Assembly (NCBI GenBank): GCA_027886175.1
Contig: JAJNNQ010000024.1
Span: 1,100,001-1,164,000 of the forward strand
Direction of reading: 5' to 3'
From: Phylloscopus collybita
Lineage: Eukaryota > Chordata > Aves > Passeriformes > Phylloscopidae
DNA length: 64,000 nucleotides
The notes below the pieces were generated by a model. It had not been told where the DNA came from. It saw nothing but the letters and a program-made list of their open reading frames with translations, and did not search any database. A program made the translations under genes and the position numbers. Shown one piece after another: positions 14,360 to 25,974 of this stretch. How positions within the stretch are numbered: the stretch's first letter is position 1; every line of letters begins with the position of its first letter.

Positions 14360-15420
14360 GCTGCCCGTGACCCCCAGGGCTGCCGGCATCCTCCGGGAGC
14401 CCGCAGCTCCCGCCAGGGCAGCGCTCCCCACGGAGCCCCGGCCTGCCAGCATCCCTCGGGAGCCCTAACTCCGGGCTGTGCCCGCCTCCGGTGACCCTGC
14501 GGCCGGGGCGGGCACCTCACCTGCCCCGCAGCGCTCACCTGTGCGTGCCCCAGCGCCTCGGGCCGCTGGCCCGCGGCTTCACCGGCGGGGCTGGCGCCGG
14601 GCTCCGGCCAGCGGGGACCGGCGGTGACATTTCCAGCGCAGCCCCGGAGGCTGCGGCAGGGCCGGCTCGGGTCCCGCCGCACGCCCCCCGTGCCGAGCGG
14701 AGCGGCGGCGGAGCGGGGCCGGGCTTGCCCGCGGTGCCCCGGCGCGGGGCGCTCCCGCCTGCGCGGCGATGCGGGGACGCGACCGGACGTGCACTCACCT
14801 GCACGGCGCCGGGGTCGCCAGCACCGCGGGCGGCGGGCGGTCTGTCGGTCTGTCGGTCGGTCGGTGGTCGGCGATGGCCGGCAGGCGGGCGGTGCCGGGT
14901 GACGGTGGCCGCGGGCCGGGGGTCGCTGGCCGGGGGTCGCCGCCCGCCCCGGGAGCCGCTCCCGGTGCCCGCCGGGCGCCCGCGGCTCAGCGCGCGCCGC
15001 CGCCGATAGGCGCCGCTGCCACGTTGGTCCCGCCTCCCGCCGCAAAAAGCGTCTTCCATTGATCGCGCCGCGCGTCAATCCGGGCCGGGCCGGCCAATGG
15101 GCGGCGGCGGCGGCGGCGGCGGGGCCTTTGGAGTCGGGGAGCCCCGTGCGTGACAATGGGCGCGCGCGGGAGGGGCCGGGGGCGCGCGGCGCGTGCCGGG
15201 GCTCGGCCAATCGCGGCGCGGTGCGCGCGGCGGGCGCGCGGGGCCGCGGAGCCTCCGCCGCCCCTCACGGCCCCAGAGCCCCGGCCCCTCACGGCCCCTC
15301 ACGGCCCCTCACGGCCCCAGAGCCCCGGCCCCTCACGGCCCCTCACGGCCCCTCACGGCTGCCCCTCTGCCGCCGCGCTGTCTCACGCTGTTACCAAATC
15401 CTCCGGAATCGTTCGGGGTG
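14360..15420 (-). promoter_or_regulatory. CpG island, putative TIAM1 5' promoter with non-coding exon(s)
   Basis: About 1 kb of very GC- and CpG-rich DNA without a TATA box. CCAATGGGCGGCGG at about 15093-15106 combines a CCAAT and a GC box; another CCAAT is at about 15206. Good minus-strand donors occur at 14798/14799 (CAG|GTGAGT) and near 14545 and 14519, suggesting a first exon of roughly 14799-15050 read leftward. In vertebrates TIAM1 lies upstream of SOD1 in the opposite orientation, so its 5' end is expected here. No coding sequence was seen to prove it; a lncRNA promoter is the alternative. Confidence 0.5.
15261..15358 (+). repeat. Minisatellite of 10-bp CCCCTCACGG units
   Basis: Seven CCCCTCACGG units are interrupted twice by the 14-bp variant CCCCAGAGCCCCGG, in the order 1, variant, 3, variant, 3. 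The array borders the upstream edge of the putative TIAM1 CpG island. Confidence 0.95.
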
Positions 15421-16239
15421 AATAAAAGCCTCCCACACCGTCTTTTGAGCGCCAGCGAGTCAGGCGTTACTTTGTTGTTGGCCAGGGGGTGTATGGCTGG
15501 GTGTACGGCAAAATTCCAGCCTCCACACAGACACGGATACAGAACGTTTTCATCTGTTCATACGTTTCGTCAAATAATGGCATTTCTAAATTACACAGCT
15601 CTCTTTCGTTAATTAGTACTATCCTACTGGTTATTGATTGCTCACTTCATGCTAATTAGTCCATATTTTTAGTCTTTTTAGTGTCTATTTCCTCCGGCAC
15701 AGCCTTTCCAAAATACCAACTGGCTCTTTTTTAGTTTCTTCTTAATCTTCTGCTTTCTGCAAAATGTCCTTGTGGTCCATAAATTCTGCGTTCCAGATGT
15801 CCAACCTCACCAATCCATCTTCCTCTGCCAGGCTTTGTTCCTTGGAGCACATCAGAGTTAGTTCATCAAAAGTTGAAGTCTCAGTCATCCTCCCCAGCTG
15901 TGCTCCCACAAAAGGGGCTTCGGACAACTTTGCTAAGTGCTGGTTAAGAGTAATGGATGATAATTAATATGCATACTGGTTATGATAAATGAAAACAATT
16001 AATTTGAAAGTTAATTAAAACCCTGAACTAAAATTATAAAGCTCTATCGTTTCTGACAATGCGGTGGGGAACAGCTTGAGGCACCCTCTCCTCTCTGGCT
16101 CCAAACCCCTTCAAAGCCCCCAGGACCGGTGCTGAGCTTCCCCTGCCTCTGCCTCTGTCCCAAAATGCGCCAAAATTCCCTAAAACAGGATGTTCTCTGA
16201 TGTTTGATCTTTGTACGCTTTCAAGCTTAGTCAGCTAGA

Positions 16240-16935
16240 AAGGAGATTCAATCGGAGAGAAACAGAGAGCAACCAACAAGGTGATCTCCAGGTGTTAGAA
16301 AAACAAATGACTTGCTGAGATGTAGGGCTGGACATGTGTCCATGATGTCAGACCTAGGGGAGGCGAGCAAAGCTTGGGGAGAAGGATGTGCCTCTGATAG
16401 CGGACACGAGGAATGCAGGATTTACGGCCCACAAGGACGTTTGGCAGAACCCCCGAGATAAGGAAGAAACTAATAAAAGTAACTAATAAAAAAAGAAACT
16501 AATAAAAGCAGAATGAGCTCCCACCGGGGAAAAAGGGAAGTCTGGGAGGGCAGATCGTGACCAGCAGCTCCAAAACCCCACCAGCCCAAAAGAAGAGGAA
16601 CACCGAGCATGGGAAGGAGCAGGAGAAGCCAGAGAATCATTAACCAACAGATGACAGAACACTAATTAATAAGAGAACTGGGTAACTTGTGCCCAGTGAA
16701 CATGAATGCCTTTGTTTGCATGGTGCACAGCCTCCCCTCAGCGGGACAGGGCTCAGCCCGAAGAGAGCACTTGGATTTTGTTAAACCTCAGCTCCAGCCT
16801 GGAGAAGCACATTTTATAATGCACTGATAAATAAACATGAGCTCTGGCTGAACTGACAATGTTTTTCAACATACAAAAAAAAGTGGGAGCGCCTCCCCAA
16901 CACCTTCGAAAGTCGGAGTGGGGAAATCCAAGCCA
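16240..16935. other. Unclassified segment with repeated ACTAATAAAA motif
   Basis: ACTAATAAAA occurs three times at 16468-16509 separated by short purine spacers. AATAAA and TATA-like words follow to 16850. The segment may be an old LTR or other retroelement, but I cannot name a family and see no protein. Confidence 0.25.
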
Positions 16936-17227
16936 ACCCAATGTGTATCTAATAAAGAATATTTATTTTCTAATACTGTGTATTTGTTCTGCCTTTAGAA
17001 GTCAAATACAAAATTTCAGATATCACTAGTCACGTGTTGCATGTAAATCAAGTCCAAATATTAAATGTCAGGTTTCTTCATCAAGCCATTGACTAATTAA
17101 TGGCAGGTTTCAAATGGCATTACCACACCAGGCACTTCAGGCAGAGCATTTAACCAGCAAGATTAAACGCAGGTCCTTTCCTGACTTTGATTTCAGGTGT
17201 GCCCGGGCCTCCCCACCATCACAGCCA

Positions 17228-17455
17228 GGAATTCCTGCCCAGTATCACATGCAATGCTGCCCTCTGGCAGTGGGAGCCATTCCCTGTGTCCTGTCCCTCC
17301 ATCCCTTGTCCCCAGTCCCTCTCCAGCTCTCCTGGAGCCCCTTCAGGCCCTGTCAGGGGCTCTGAGCTCTCCCTGGAGCCTTCTCCTCTCCAGGTGAGCA
17401 CCCCCAGCTCTGCCAGCCTGGCTCCAGAGCAGAGGGGCTCCAGCCCTGGTGTCAC
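17228..17455 (-). mobile_element. CR1 LINE fragment
   Basis: Internal CR1 segment: GAATTCCTGCCCAGTATC, CTCTCCAGCTCTCCTGGAGC, GGAGCCTTCTCCTCTCCAGG, AGCCTGGCTCCAGAGCAGAG. Reversed orientation, with the 3'-most tail missing. Confidence 0.85.
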
Positions 17456-19210
17456 ACAAGCAGTGGGAAGAGGGGCCAAAGGCTGAAGCTCCTGCAGGCA
17501 CAGCTTTTCTGTGCACCGCAGGAAAGTGCAGGGGAGCCGTGTGTGTCCCCCAGTGCTGTGCCCCGCTCCAGCCCCAGCCCCAGCTCCCACAAGCTGGCAC
17601 ACGTGGGCAGGGACCCTCAGCCCGGCAGACCTGCAGCTTAGGCCAGCTGATATGGGCACGTTTGTAACCAATCCCACCTCCTTTGCTGCTTTTCCAGGCG
17701 CTCAGCGTGTGATGGGTGGGACTCATTAGTCATCTGACAGTTCCAGTTACTCTGCACGTCAGGCCCCATCTCTTCATTTGCATTCCCAGACTGTTGTGCC
17801 AAGCCCGTGTGCTGGTTGTCCCCCTCCACCTACTCACTGCTAATTTGGGAGCTGCTATTTTTGTCCCGCGGTGATTGTGTGCATGAAAAGTTCTCTTTCC
17901 TCCCAAATGTTTTCAAAGGAAGCAGAAGATGGGCCAGAGCTGAAATTTCCCCTGCTACACAGCAATTGCCTAATATCAGCAAACCTTGTTTTCAGGGAAT
18001 GTAGCCGGATTTAAAACAGCTTCCCAGGAAAATCCTGAGTTTCTAAATGATTGAGCTGCACAGAGGAAAGTTGTTGCTGACAGGGGCACACAGGAGTAGC
18101 TCAGTCAGAAAGAAACAATTTGGCCACTCTCAATGAGCAGGATAAAACTGAACTGCAAGGGCAGCAATTCCATGATTGCAAACACGGCACAACATCCCCC
18201 ATGGAAGAATCTGTATGGAGGAGGAAAGCTCAGAAGCAAAGTTCTGTCTCTACTGCAGACATTCCATTTGTTAAATTTTGTCAATAAAGCTTTTTTTCTC
18301 TTTGCAATGCACGTTGTGGTATTTCTCCTCCGCACAAAAGAATGCTCTTGCTCCGGAGCAGTGCACGCCTGTACCTGAGAGACAGGAACCACAGGGGATA
18401 TTTCAAGGGGGAAGGCAGAAAAAGGGGTTTAAAAAAAAAAAATTGAGGAAAATGTTTTTTGAAAAATAGTGGTAGACAGTGACCAGTACAAACCAGGCCG
18501 TCCAAACTGGTTTGAATCAGGTCTTGTTCTGTACTGGTGAAACACTTAACTTTCCTGTCAGATTTCCCTGTAGCTTACAGGAGATGTTCACTGCAGCCCA
18601 GACACTGTTGCCTCATTTCTTTCTTTTTTTTTGTCTTTGAAAACAGGAACAACAATGTAATAATGAAGGTTTCTGGCTTTTATGTAAGTGACTCAGGTTG
18701 GTTGCCAACTCCATACACAGAAAAGAAGTATTCCTGCTTAGTATGAATTTTAGCCAGGACAGTGTGCACCCCTAAGTGCAAAGGATCCATTAGGCCTCAC
18801 AGGGCAATCTCTCCCAGGCCTCTGCATGCTTCAAAAATCATAAAAATGCCTTCCCAGGTGTTTCTCAGCTGGTATTTCTGTCAGGCTGCAGCGAGCTAAG
18901 AGTGGGATCACATCCTCATGATGTGCCTGTAGGATTATGTAAAAGAGGGAAATGCATTTGATGAATTGTTGCCCACCTCAGCCTCTCTTTTGCGAAACGC
19001 TGCTATCTGTGTTCGCTGGCGCTGCAGGTGAAGTGGTCTGTGAAATCAGAGTTCTCTGGGTAATGGCAGAGCCAGAGCTTTCCCAGGGGTATTGCTGCTC
19101 ATCCCATAGGACACACACGAGGCAGGCAGGAGCCTTGGCTTCCAATCCTGTTTGTTGTCAGCTTCTTCTATTAAAGTCTTGCTTTCAATGTCAGTGCTAA
19201 TTTCAGCAAA

Positions 19211-19679
19211 TCCCAGAATGATTCCGGTTGGGAGGGGGCTTAAAGCCAATCCATCCCACCCCCTGCCCTGGGCAGAGACACCTCCCACTGTCCCAGGCTG
19301 CTCCAAGCCCCATCCACCTGGCCTGGGACACTGCCAGGGATGCAGGGGCAGCCACAGCTGCTGTGGGCACCCTGTGCCAGGCTCTTCCACCCTCCCAGGG
19401 CAGAATTCCTTCCCACTATCCCGTCTAACCCTGGCAGTGGGAAGTTCCTTCTCTCCCACCCTGTTTGTCCTTGGCATTGCCCCCACCCAGGTGCAGCACT
19501 GGCACTTGGCTTCATTGAACATCACGAGGTGCTCACAGTGCCACCTCTGCAGCCCAGCCAGGTCCCTCTGGGTGTCCCTGGGTCCCTTCCCTCTGGCGTG
19601 TGACTCCAGCACAGAGCTCGGTGTCATCAGTCCCACTGTCCTTGTCACCAGCAGAGACATGAAATAGTTCTCCCACAGG
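19211..19679 (-). mobile_element. CR1 LINE copy B, inverted near-identical partner of the 4.66-kb copy
   Basis: Minus-strand sequence translates with only about six differences over some 130 residues from the copy at 4658-5115, and carries the same join between reverse-transcriptase remnant and 3' UTR. Both copies share the left boundary CCTGTGGGAGAACTATTTC. The flanks differ. Confidence 0.87.
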
Positions 19680-19694
19680 AAAACACTTGGGCCC

Positions 19695-19750
19695 TAATGA
19701 TCTCAAGGGACTTTTCTAACCTAAACAATTCCATGACTCTATGCCCATGA
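19695..19750 (+). mobile_element. CR1 3'-end fragment, plus orientation
   Basis: Reads AATGATCTCAAGGGACTTTT, then CCTAAACAATTCCATGACTC and TATGC, a CR1 terminus with the 8-bp tail repeat decayed. It adjoins the oppositely oriented copy at 19211-19679. Confidence 0.65.
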
Positions 19751-22700
19751 GACATCCAGAGGCACACAGCTGCTTGTGAAAGGCATCCCCCACCCCTCCT
19801 GGCTAAATCATTAGCCCAGAGCTTTTCTTCCTCAAATAATAATGTTTTCCTGATTACCTGCTGCTTATGGGAAGGTGACTGTGCCTGCGTACTCCTCTGA
19901 ATAATTCATTTAAAATATTAAAGCCATGCAGAAGTGAGCTTTTACTTAACAGTGGGTTACCCATGGTCTGTCCAATGCCCAGTAAGGGAAGCACTGAGAA
20001 GCGCTCCCAGCATCCTAGTGCTTCAGGGATAGCAGCAGGGAGAGCAAAACCAACGTGGGGCTTGTTAGAGAGCATCTTCTCCCACGTGTGTGTCCGTGTG
20101 GAGTGGGGAAGGCAGGCAGGAGTTGCAGGGAGGAGCGGAAGGAGGTCGATGAGCTGCCCTTCAATTTATCTGTGTTTGTGAGCCACTCAGCAGCACTGCT
20201 TCTGCAGGGCCTGTGAGCAATGGGGTCACTGCCTTGCCTCCAAATAAACGAATGAATCCAACAGCGCAGACCTGGGTTTGGACACCTGTGGTGCCACTCA
20301 CTTCAAAACCCTTTTTCCCCAGACAGATTGGTTCCATGTTCATGAGTTGGGTTTCCCTCCCCACAAACACAAGTCCTTATGCCCCTTGCTTTTATCTCAG
20401 GCTGTGCAGGATGCCATACACAGATCTGCTCTGTGTCCCCAGAGGAATTAGAGCAATCATTTCTACCCATGTGAAAGCTTTTGGATCTTTTTCCAGACTA
20501 GTTGTTTTCAGCCCTTGCAAGACAGATTCTCTCTCCCACAAAACTACGAGCTATCCTCCACAGCTCCTGTGGGACATGGAAGGAGGGTGGTTTTTTTTCT
20601 TTCTGCAGTTTATGTTGCCACACAGTCCAAGATTCATCAAGGTACCCAACTTACAAGCCCAGATGGAAAAGAACATTTATTTTTGTGGAGCTGACCAGCC
20701 TACATAATTCCTTCCCTTTGCTTCCTCAGACCCCTCACTCACAAAGGTATTTTACCTTTCTCGGCTCTTGTTGCCACTTCGGATTTTGCAGCGTTTTGCC
20801 GAAGAAAAGCCCCGTGGTGGGGAGAGCTATGGCACAAACCTGGAGCACTGGGGCCATCCAGTGGCACTCACTTGCCAGCGCCAACAAACCCCGAGCCGCC
20901 TGCAGCAAACATTAAACTTTTCCCCCGCACTGTTTAAAGTCACTCACGCTGCGGGTTTTTGTCCCCATCAGAGCCCACACCGAACCTGGGGAAAAAAAAA
21001 AAAAAAAGTAAGAAACAACAAGTTTGTTTTAGCTTGTGTTAAGTACATTTTGCCTTTCCTACCACTGAAGTCTCTCCACACAACTCAGCACGGACGGGAA
21101 ATTCCTGCTGCTGCCTCCAGCCCCAGCAGTCAGAGCCCAGCCCCTGGCCTCGCAGACACGCAGAGGTGCTCTGAGCACATTTTGGGAAGGGGTTCCAGGC
21201 AGGCCAGCCCGCAGGGACGGGGCTGCCAGGGGTGCAAAGTCTGCAGGCTGCCTCCTGCAGCGCCCTTCGGCCCTTTGGCACGGCTGGAGACTGCGGGAAA
21301 ACTTCCACACAGATGTGGAGCACGTCAATATTAATGAATAAATACACCACGGTGCTGTGGAAACTGCAGGAAAATACGTGGCTGGTGCATTTTCCAGCTG
21401 CATTCCCACTTTTTAATTGGTTGTATTAAACCAGCACCCCGAAGCCTCGTTTTACCGACAGCTCTGCAAACCCAACGTGGTGCTTGTGAAGGAACTCACC
21501 CACTCCCTGACCCCCCTGAGCTCTCAGAGAAGGAATCACGTGTTTAAAACTCCAAATAAAACCACATCTTTGTTATTCTGGGCACCTGCCTGTTATATTC
21601 TGTTTGTCCTTCCTGCTTTCCTGCAGACACAGGGTAGTTTGCCCTGTTGTAGCATTTATTTTCCAATTGCGTTATTAATTAGCATTTTCCCTGTGGTTTT
21701 GTACTTAGCATCTCAAGGATTACCCAACACAGCTGAGATAAATCCAAGCCACCTCACCCTTGGGTGTCCTGCCACCTGCTGTACCACTAAACTGTGCATG
21801 TGGCAAAAATGAGAGGGCAGGGCAGTTTGTTTGTCTGAAATTAATCCAGAGGAGGCCCCCTGGATCTTACCTTTGGCACACACCCACATGGGCTGGGATC
21901 TGCCAAGTGTTTTGTTCAGTTTTGGTACCGCTGTAAGGACTTTCACAAATAAAAACCTGGCAATACAATCTAAGAGCAAGCTTTTCTTTCTCCTCACTGT
22001 GAATGAAATCCTTCTCCAGTCATTATATATAAAGCATGACAAGGTACAGGGTTTCTCTGGACTTTATTTTTATCCAAGCTGATATTTTAAAATATATATC
22101 CGATAAGTATATCTCTGTATTTACACACAGACACGCAGTGTTTTGGTTGCATTCTTTCAGGCACTTTCGGTGGCCAAAATAACATTCCTGAGTGCATAAA
22201 CATTTCGATGGACTCTCATTAAAAAAAAAAAAAAAAAAAAAAAGAAACAACCGTTTTTCAGATGTGCTTTCTGGACAGTATTTTGTCTTTGGTCACTTTC
22301 AGAAGGGATGTTTCCATGCTCTAGCTAACAGCTTAAAAGCCATTTTAGACTCCAGCTGAGTTTCAGTTTGATTGCACTCATGCCCCTGTGTGCAGCAGCG
22401 GCAGCACCCACGAAGCCCTCGGCAGATTGCTGTTTCTGCAAGCGCAGGGCAATGCTCAGAATCCCCATTTCCATCCATCCTGCCTTCCCTGGCTTTGTGC
22501 TCCCGGTTTCAGGCTGTTTCCACGGGGAGACACGGCCAGCCTTTGGTACTGCGTGCAACATTTCGAGCGCTCGGTGAATGCGAACTGGCAGGGGCAGCAG
22601 GAACATCACAAATAATTAACCCCCTCAGTGGGCAGGCCTTGGGCAGCCCCGGTGCCCTGGCAGGTTGCAGCAAGGCGCAGCTCACACCCCACAGCGGGTA

Positions 22701-22801
22701 CAAAGTTCTCAACCAACATTTACACAACCTCTCCTCTGAGGCTCGCCTTTCAAGTTTGCTGGGCTCGGGGAGCAGCGGAGGGCGAGGGACTGGCAGCGCA
22801 G

Positions 22802-22835
22802 AGCTCAGCTCAGCTCAGCTCAGCTCAGCTCAGCT
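22802..22835. repeat. Pentamer microsatellite (AGCTC)n
   Basis: Nearly seven perfect AGCTC units. Each unit contains the self-complementary AGCT. Confidence 0.95.
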
Positions 22836-22904
22836 GCGAGTCAATGTTGGTTTTAATCTTGCCTGTTCCATGCCAAGCCTTTCTTTCCCGCTGTTATAAA
22901 TATG

Positions 22905-23515
22905 ATGCCCAATGATACAAAAAAAACTCCAAACAAAATTTAAATGTAACAGCAATTTTAATTGAGTATATTAATGAATACAAAATTGGATAATAATCAC
23001 GTAATAATTGAATAGTAAATCATTGGTTGGGTTAATAATGCATAAGCAAAGATACAAACCGCGGGGTACGGAGCAGGACCATGGGATCCCGCCTCACGTA
23101 CAAACGAGATATCCCCGAGCTGGCCCCTTTATAGTGTGAGTTTAATGTGTGCCACCACCCATCCCCTCCTATTTTCGATATGTCAGTTTTACATCACTGT
23201 TTTCATCACCACCTCCATCACACATGCCCCGTCATCTCTTTTCGGGGGTCTCACCACCTTTTAGGGGGTCGTGTGATGAAGGCTCATCCTCTTCATCACG
23301 TGTCCTTTGAATAACCTTTTTTACTGCTCATGCCTATTAGGCTACCTTCTTGGTTACACATGCGTATTAAGCTTGTATTATGTGAGTAAATACCAAGTTT
23401 GAACATTTCCACCATAAATCTCATATAATTAGCAGGTTCTTTGGAGCTTCCCCAACTTTTCCCTTTCTATGAGTAAATTTAGCCACCCTTACCTAGGTTT
23501 CTTCCTGTATTTCAT
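22905..23515 (-). mobile_element. Possible solo LTR of an endogenous retrovirus
   Basis: Unlike its surroundings in composition. On the minus strand a TATA-like ACTATAAAGGGG (about 23126-23137) is followed by a CpG-bearing segment and then AT-rich sequence with poly(A)-signal-like ATTAAA, the order of an LTR (U3, R, U5). No internal viral gene lies next to it. Ends and family are not established; it could also be an unrelated AT-rich intergenic stretch. Confidence 0.35.
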
Positions 23516-25334
23516 GAACATCTGCAGGAGAAGGGGGGGGGACCCCCTCCCTTCCCTCTTTGGCAGTACTCGTTACTTCTTCATGATTCTAAAGTATTGA
23601 TTACTGTTTCAATTTTATCAGCACGAATCATACCTGTTTATCACAACCCCAAGCGTGATCTCAGTGAATGCCCTCTGCCAGCATCCCCCGGAGGCGGGGA
23701 GGGGAAGCGTTAATGACACAGGACACAGCTCAGAGTGCGATGGACATTCCAGGCTTTGTTCACCTCCGCGTTTTTCCCAGGGAATCGTCACCAGCAGGAA
23801 GTCCGATGTATTTGCACCAGGTTGCCACGGGAAACGCAACTCTCAAAATTCCCTCTTGTTTTTAAACTCGTATAAAATCTCACTGAGAAATTGCTCCCTC
23901 AAGGGCTTTATCCTTGCTCCGGGCCGCCTTTTTAACAGGACCTAAGGGTTGGGATTGTTTGTTACTTTGTCACATTTTGCTGAGGAGTTCATTAGCTTTT
24001 CTCTTAGGTTGCTGTTAACCTGCATCAGTCAGCAGTTATTTCAGCGGCCTTTAAACTGGCAGATTAGGAGAGAATCAAACTGCTCTTTCTCTTCTGTCCT
24101 CTCTGCTCTGGCTCTGATACTCCAAATAACAAGATAATCACGTCACCATTTGATGTGACAGGGTCGAATGGTGATTTTTGTGCTGTCAAACACCCCGCTC
24201 AGCTGCACTGCGGGGGTGGATTTTCTCACCTACCGGCGAGATTTAAGAAAATGAAGGAGTTAAAAAGAAGTATGCGGGAGAAAACACAGCCAAAACGCTC
24301 CCCTGGCTTCTTGATGTGAATGAGCACACCAGTAACTGATACTTTGGTATTTCCATTGTACTTGTGAAAGAAAAGAATCATGGAGAACAGCCTCAAGGCT
24401 GTGCCTTGTGTAAGATTACTGACCTCCTCCTGCAGGAATTCTTGTGCTAGCCCTTGAAATCCCCACCTCTCCGGGGTGTCCCTGAGCAGGACAGCTTTGT
24501 CAGCTGAGTTCTGCCCAGCTGGGCCACCCCAGGTGTCCTGACACCGATTACTAACGCCTTCAGTCTCTGAAATTGCTTCGGGTTACTTCACTTCAGCTAT
24601 GAAGAAACCTGACCCATCTGGCTCTGGTCCATCCCTTTGTGCCACATTTGTGTAGGGCCATGCAGGAGGGCAGACCTTGGAACTCACTTCTAGGGAGGAA
24701 GCAATAAACCTGCTGAAAACATCATGGCAGGTTTGGAGATCAAAGTAAGAGTGAGAGAAAGCGCTGCACAGGAGGGCCCTGAGGGGTGAGAAAAGTGATG
24801 AGGGAAGTAAAACGAGATATTACCACCTAAAAAAAAATGTAGAGACCTCTTTAAATGAAAGAAGGGCCACCTTGAGGGCACTGGAACCTCTCCTCCTGAT
24901 GGAGCAAGGCTCGGGGTGCTGCTGTTGTGCCACAAGCACAGACCTGTTTCCTCACAAGTTACTGAGTCTCCTCTCCAGGCACATCAGGGCTGACTTTATC
25001 TCACGCTGCCAAGGTGCCTCCGAGATAGGAAGCTCTGGCTGGCTCTCTTCCCAGCATCTTTCCAGGGTTAAGCTGCGAAGCCCAGCGTGTCTATCAGACA
25101 AACAGTCCCCGTGTATTTGTGTGGATCAAGTTTTTTTTCACCTGATTTGTTCTTCTCAAGCAAACAAGTCTCTGCTTCAGTAATGTCACCTGAACTGTGA
25201 CTTAGCTCTTTTGGATGAGTCTGATGTGTGAAACAACCACAACCCCTCTAATGGCCTAATGAGGTCCCAAACACGTAACTGGAAACTGCCTGGGCTTTAA
25301 GTCATTTATACCTCAGTCACAGAGATTAATAAAA

Positions 25335-25757
25335 AACCCCTTGGGCAGCAGAGAAGGGGGATTCTGCCCCTCTGCCCTGCTCAGGTGAGATCCCACCTGC
25401 GGAGCTGCTCCAGCCCTGGGGCCAGCAGCAGAAGGACGTGGAGCTGCTGGAAAGACTCCAGAGGGGAATGGCTTCAAACTGACACAGAGTGGCTGTAGAT
25501 TGGATCTTGGGCAGGAATTGTGCCCTGGGCAGGGCCTGGCACAGGGTGCCCAGAGCAGCTGTGGCTGCCCCTGGATCCCTGGAAATGTCCAAGGCCAGGT
25601 TGGACGGGGCTTTGGAGCAGCTTGGGATAGTGGAAGGTGTCCCTGCCCATGGAATGGGGGAATCTGGATGAGTTTATGGCCCCTCCCAACCCAAACCTTT
25701 CCGTGAATACCTAAAGCCCCAGGTACTCCGAAATCTTTCTGTGATTCTGATTTAAGT
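25335..25757 (+). mobile_element. CR1 LINE copy, internally deleted
   Basis: Starts in the reverse-transcriptase end region (TGAGATCCCACCTGCGGAGC, GACGTGGAGCTGCTGGAAAG), then jumps to the 3' UTR (GGTGCCCAGAGCAGCTGTGG, CCAACCCAAACCTTTCCGTG) and ends near CTGTGATTCTGATT. The internal join differs from the 4.66-kb and 19.2-kb copies. It lies just upstream of the SOD1 promoter. Confidence 0.85.
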
Positions 25758-25974
25758 TCAAAACACCCTCAGGGCAGAGCAGCTCTGTTGAAAGGCAGAG
25801 GGGCAGCCTCACAACCGCGTTCCAGTTTGGGATGGGAGCGGAGGATCCTGCCCGGCGCGGCCGCAGGAGGGCTGCGAGGAGAAGGGGCAGCGCAGGGAAA
25901 CAGCGCTGCTGCTCGTCCCCACGTCACGGCTGGGCAAAGCTGAGAGCCGTGCCGGGAGCAGCATCTCCCTCTCC

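Larger units (their letters stand above)
15421..25830. other. Intergenic region between the putative TIAM1 promoter and SOD1
   Basis: No gene is recognisable. The contents I can name are the CR1 copies at 17.2, 19.2, 19.7 and 25.3 kb, a possible LTR at 22.9-23.5 kb, a pentamer repeat at 22.8 kb and an A run of about 24 at 22220-22243. A 60-codon minus-strand frame at 15742-15927 looks protein-like but unfamiliar. Confidence 0.7.

Noticed and set aside
14215..15210. 331-codon minus-strand open frame across the CpG island
   Set aside because: Arg/Ala/Pro/Gly-rich translation caused by GC-rich DNA lacking stop codons. No family resemblance, and several frames are open at once.
19046..19660. 204-codon minus-strand frame as a possible gene
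   Set aside because: It is a CR1 reverse-transcriptase remnant fused to CR1 3' UTR and intergenic sequence.
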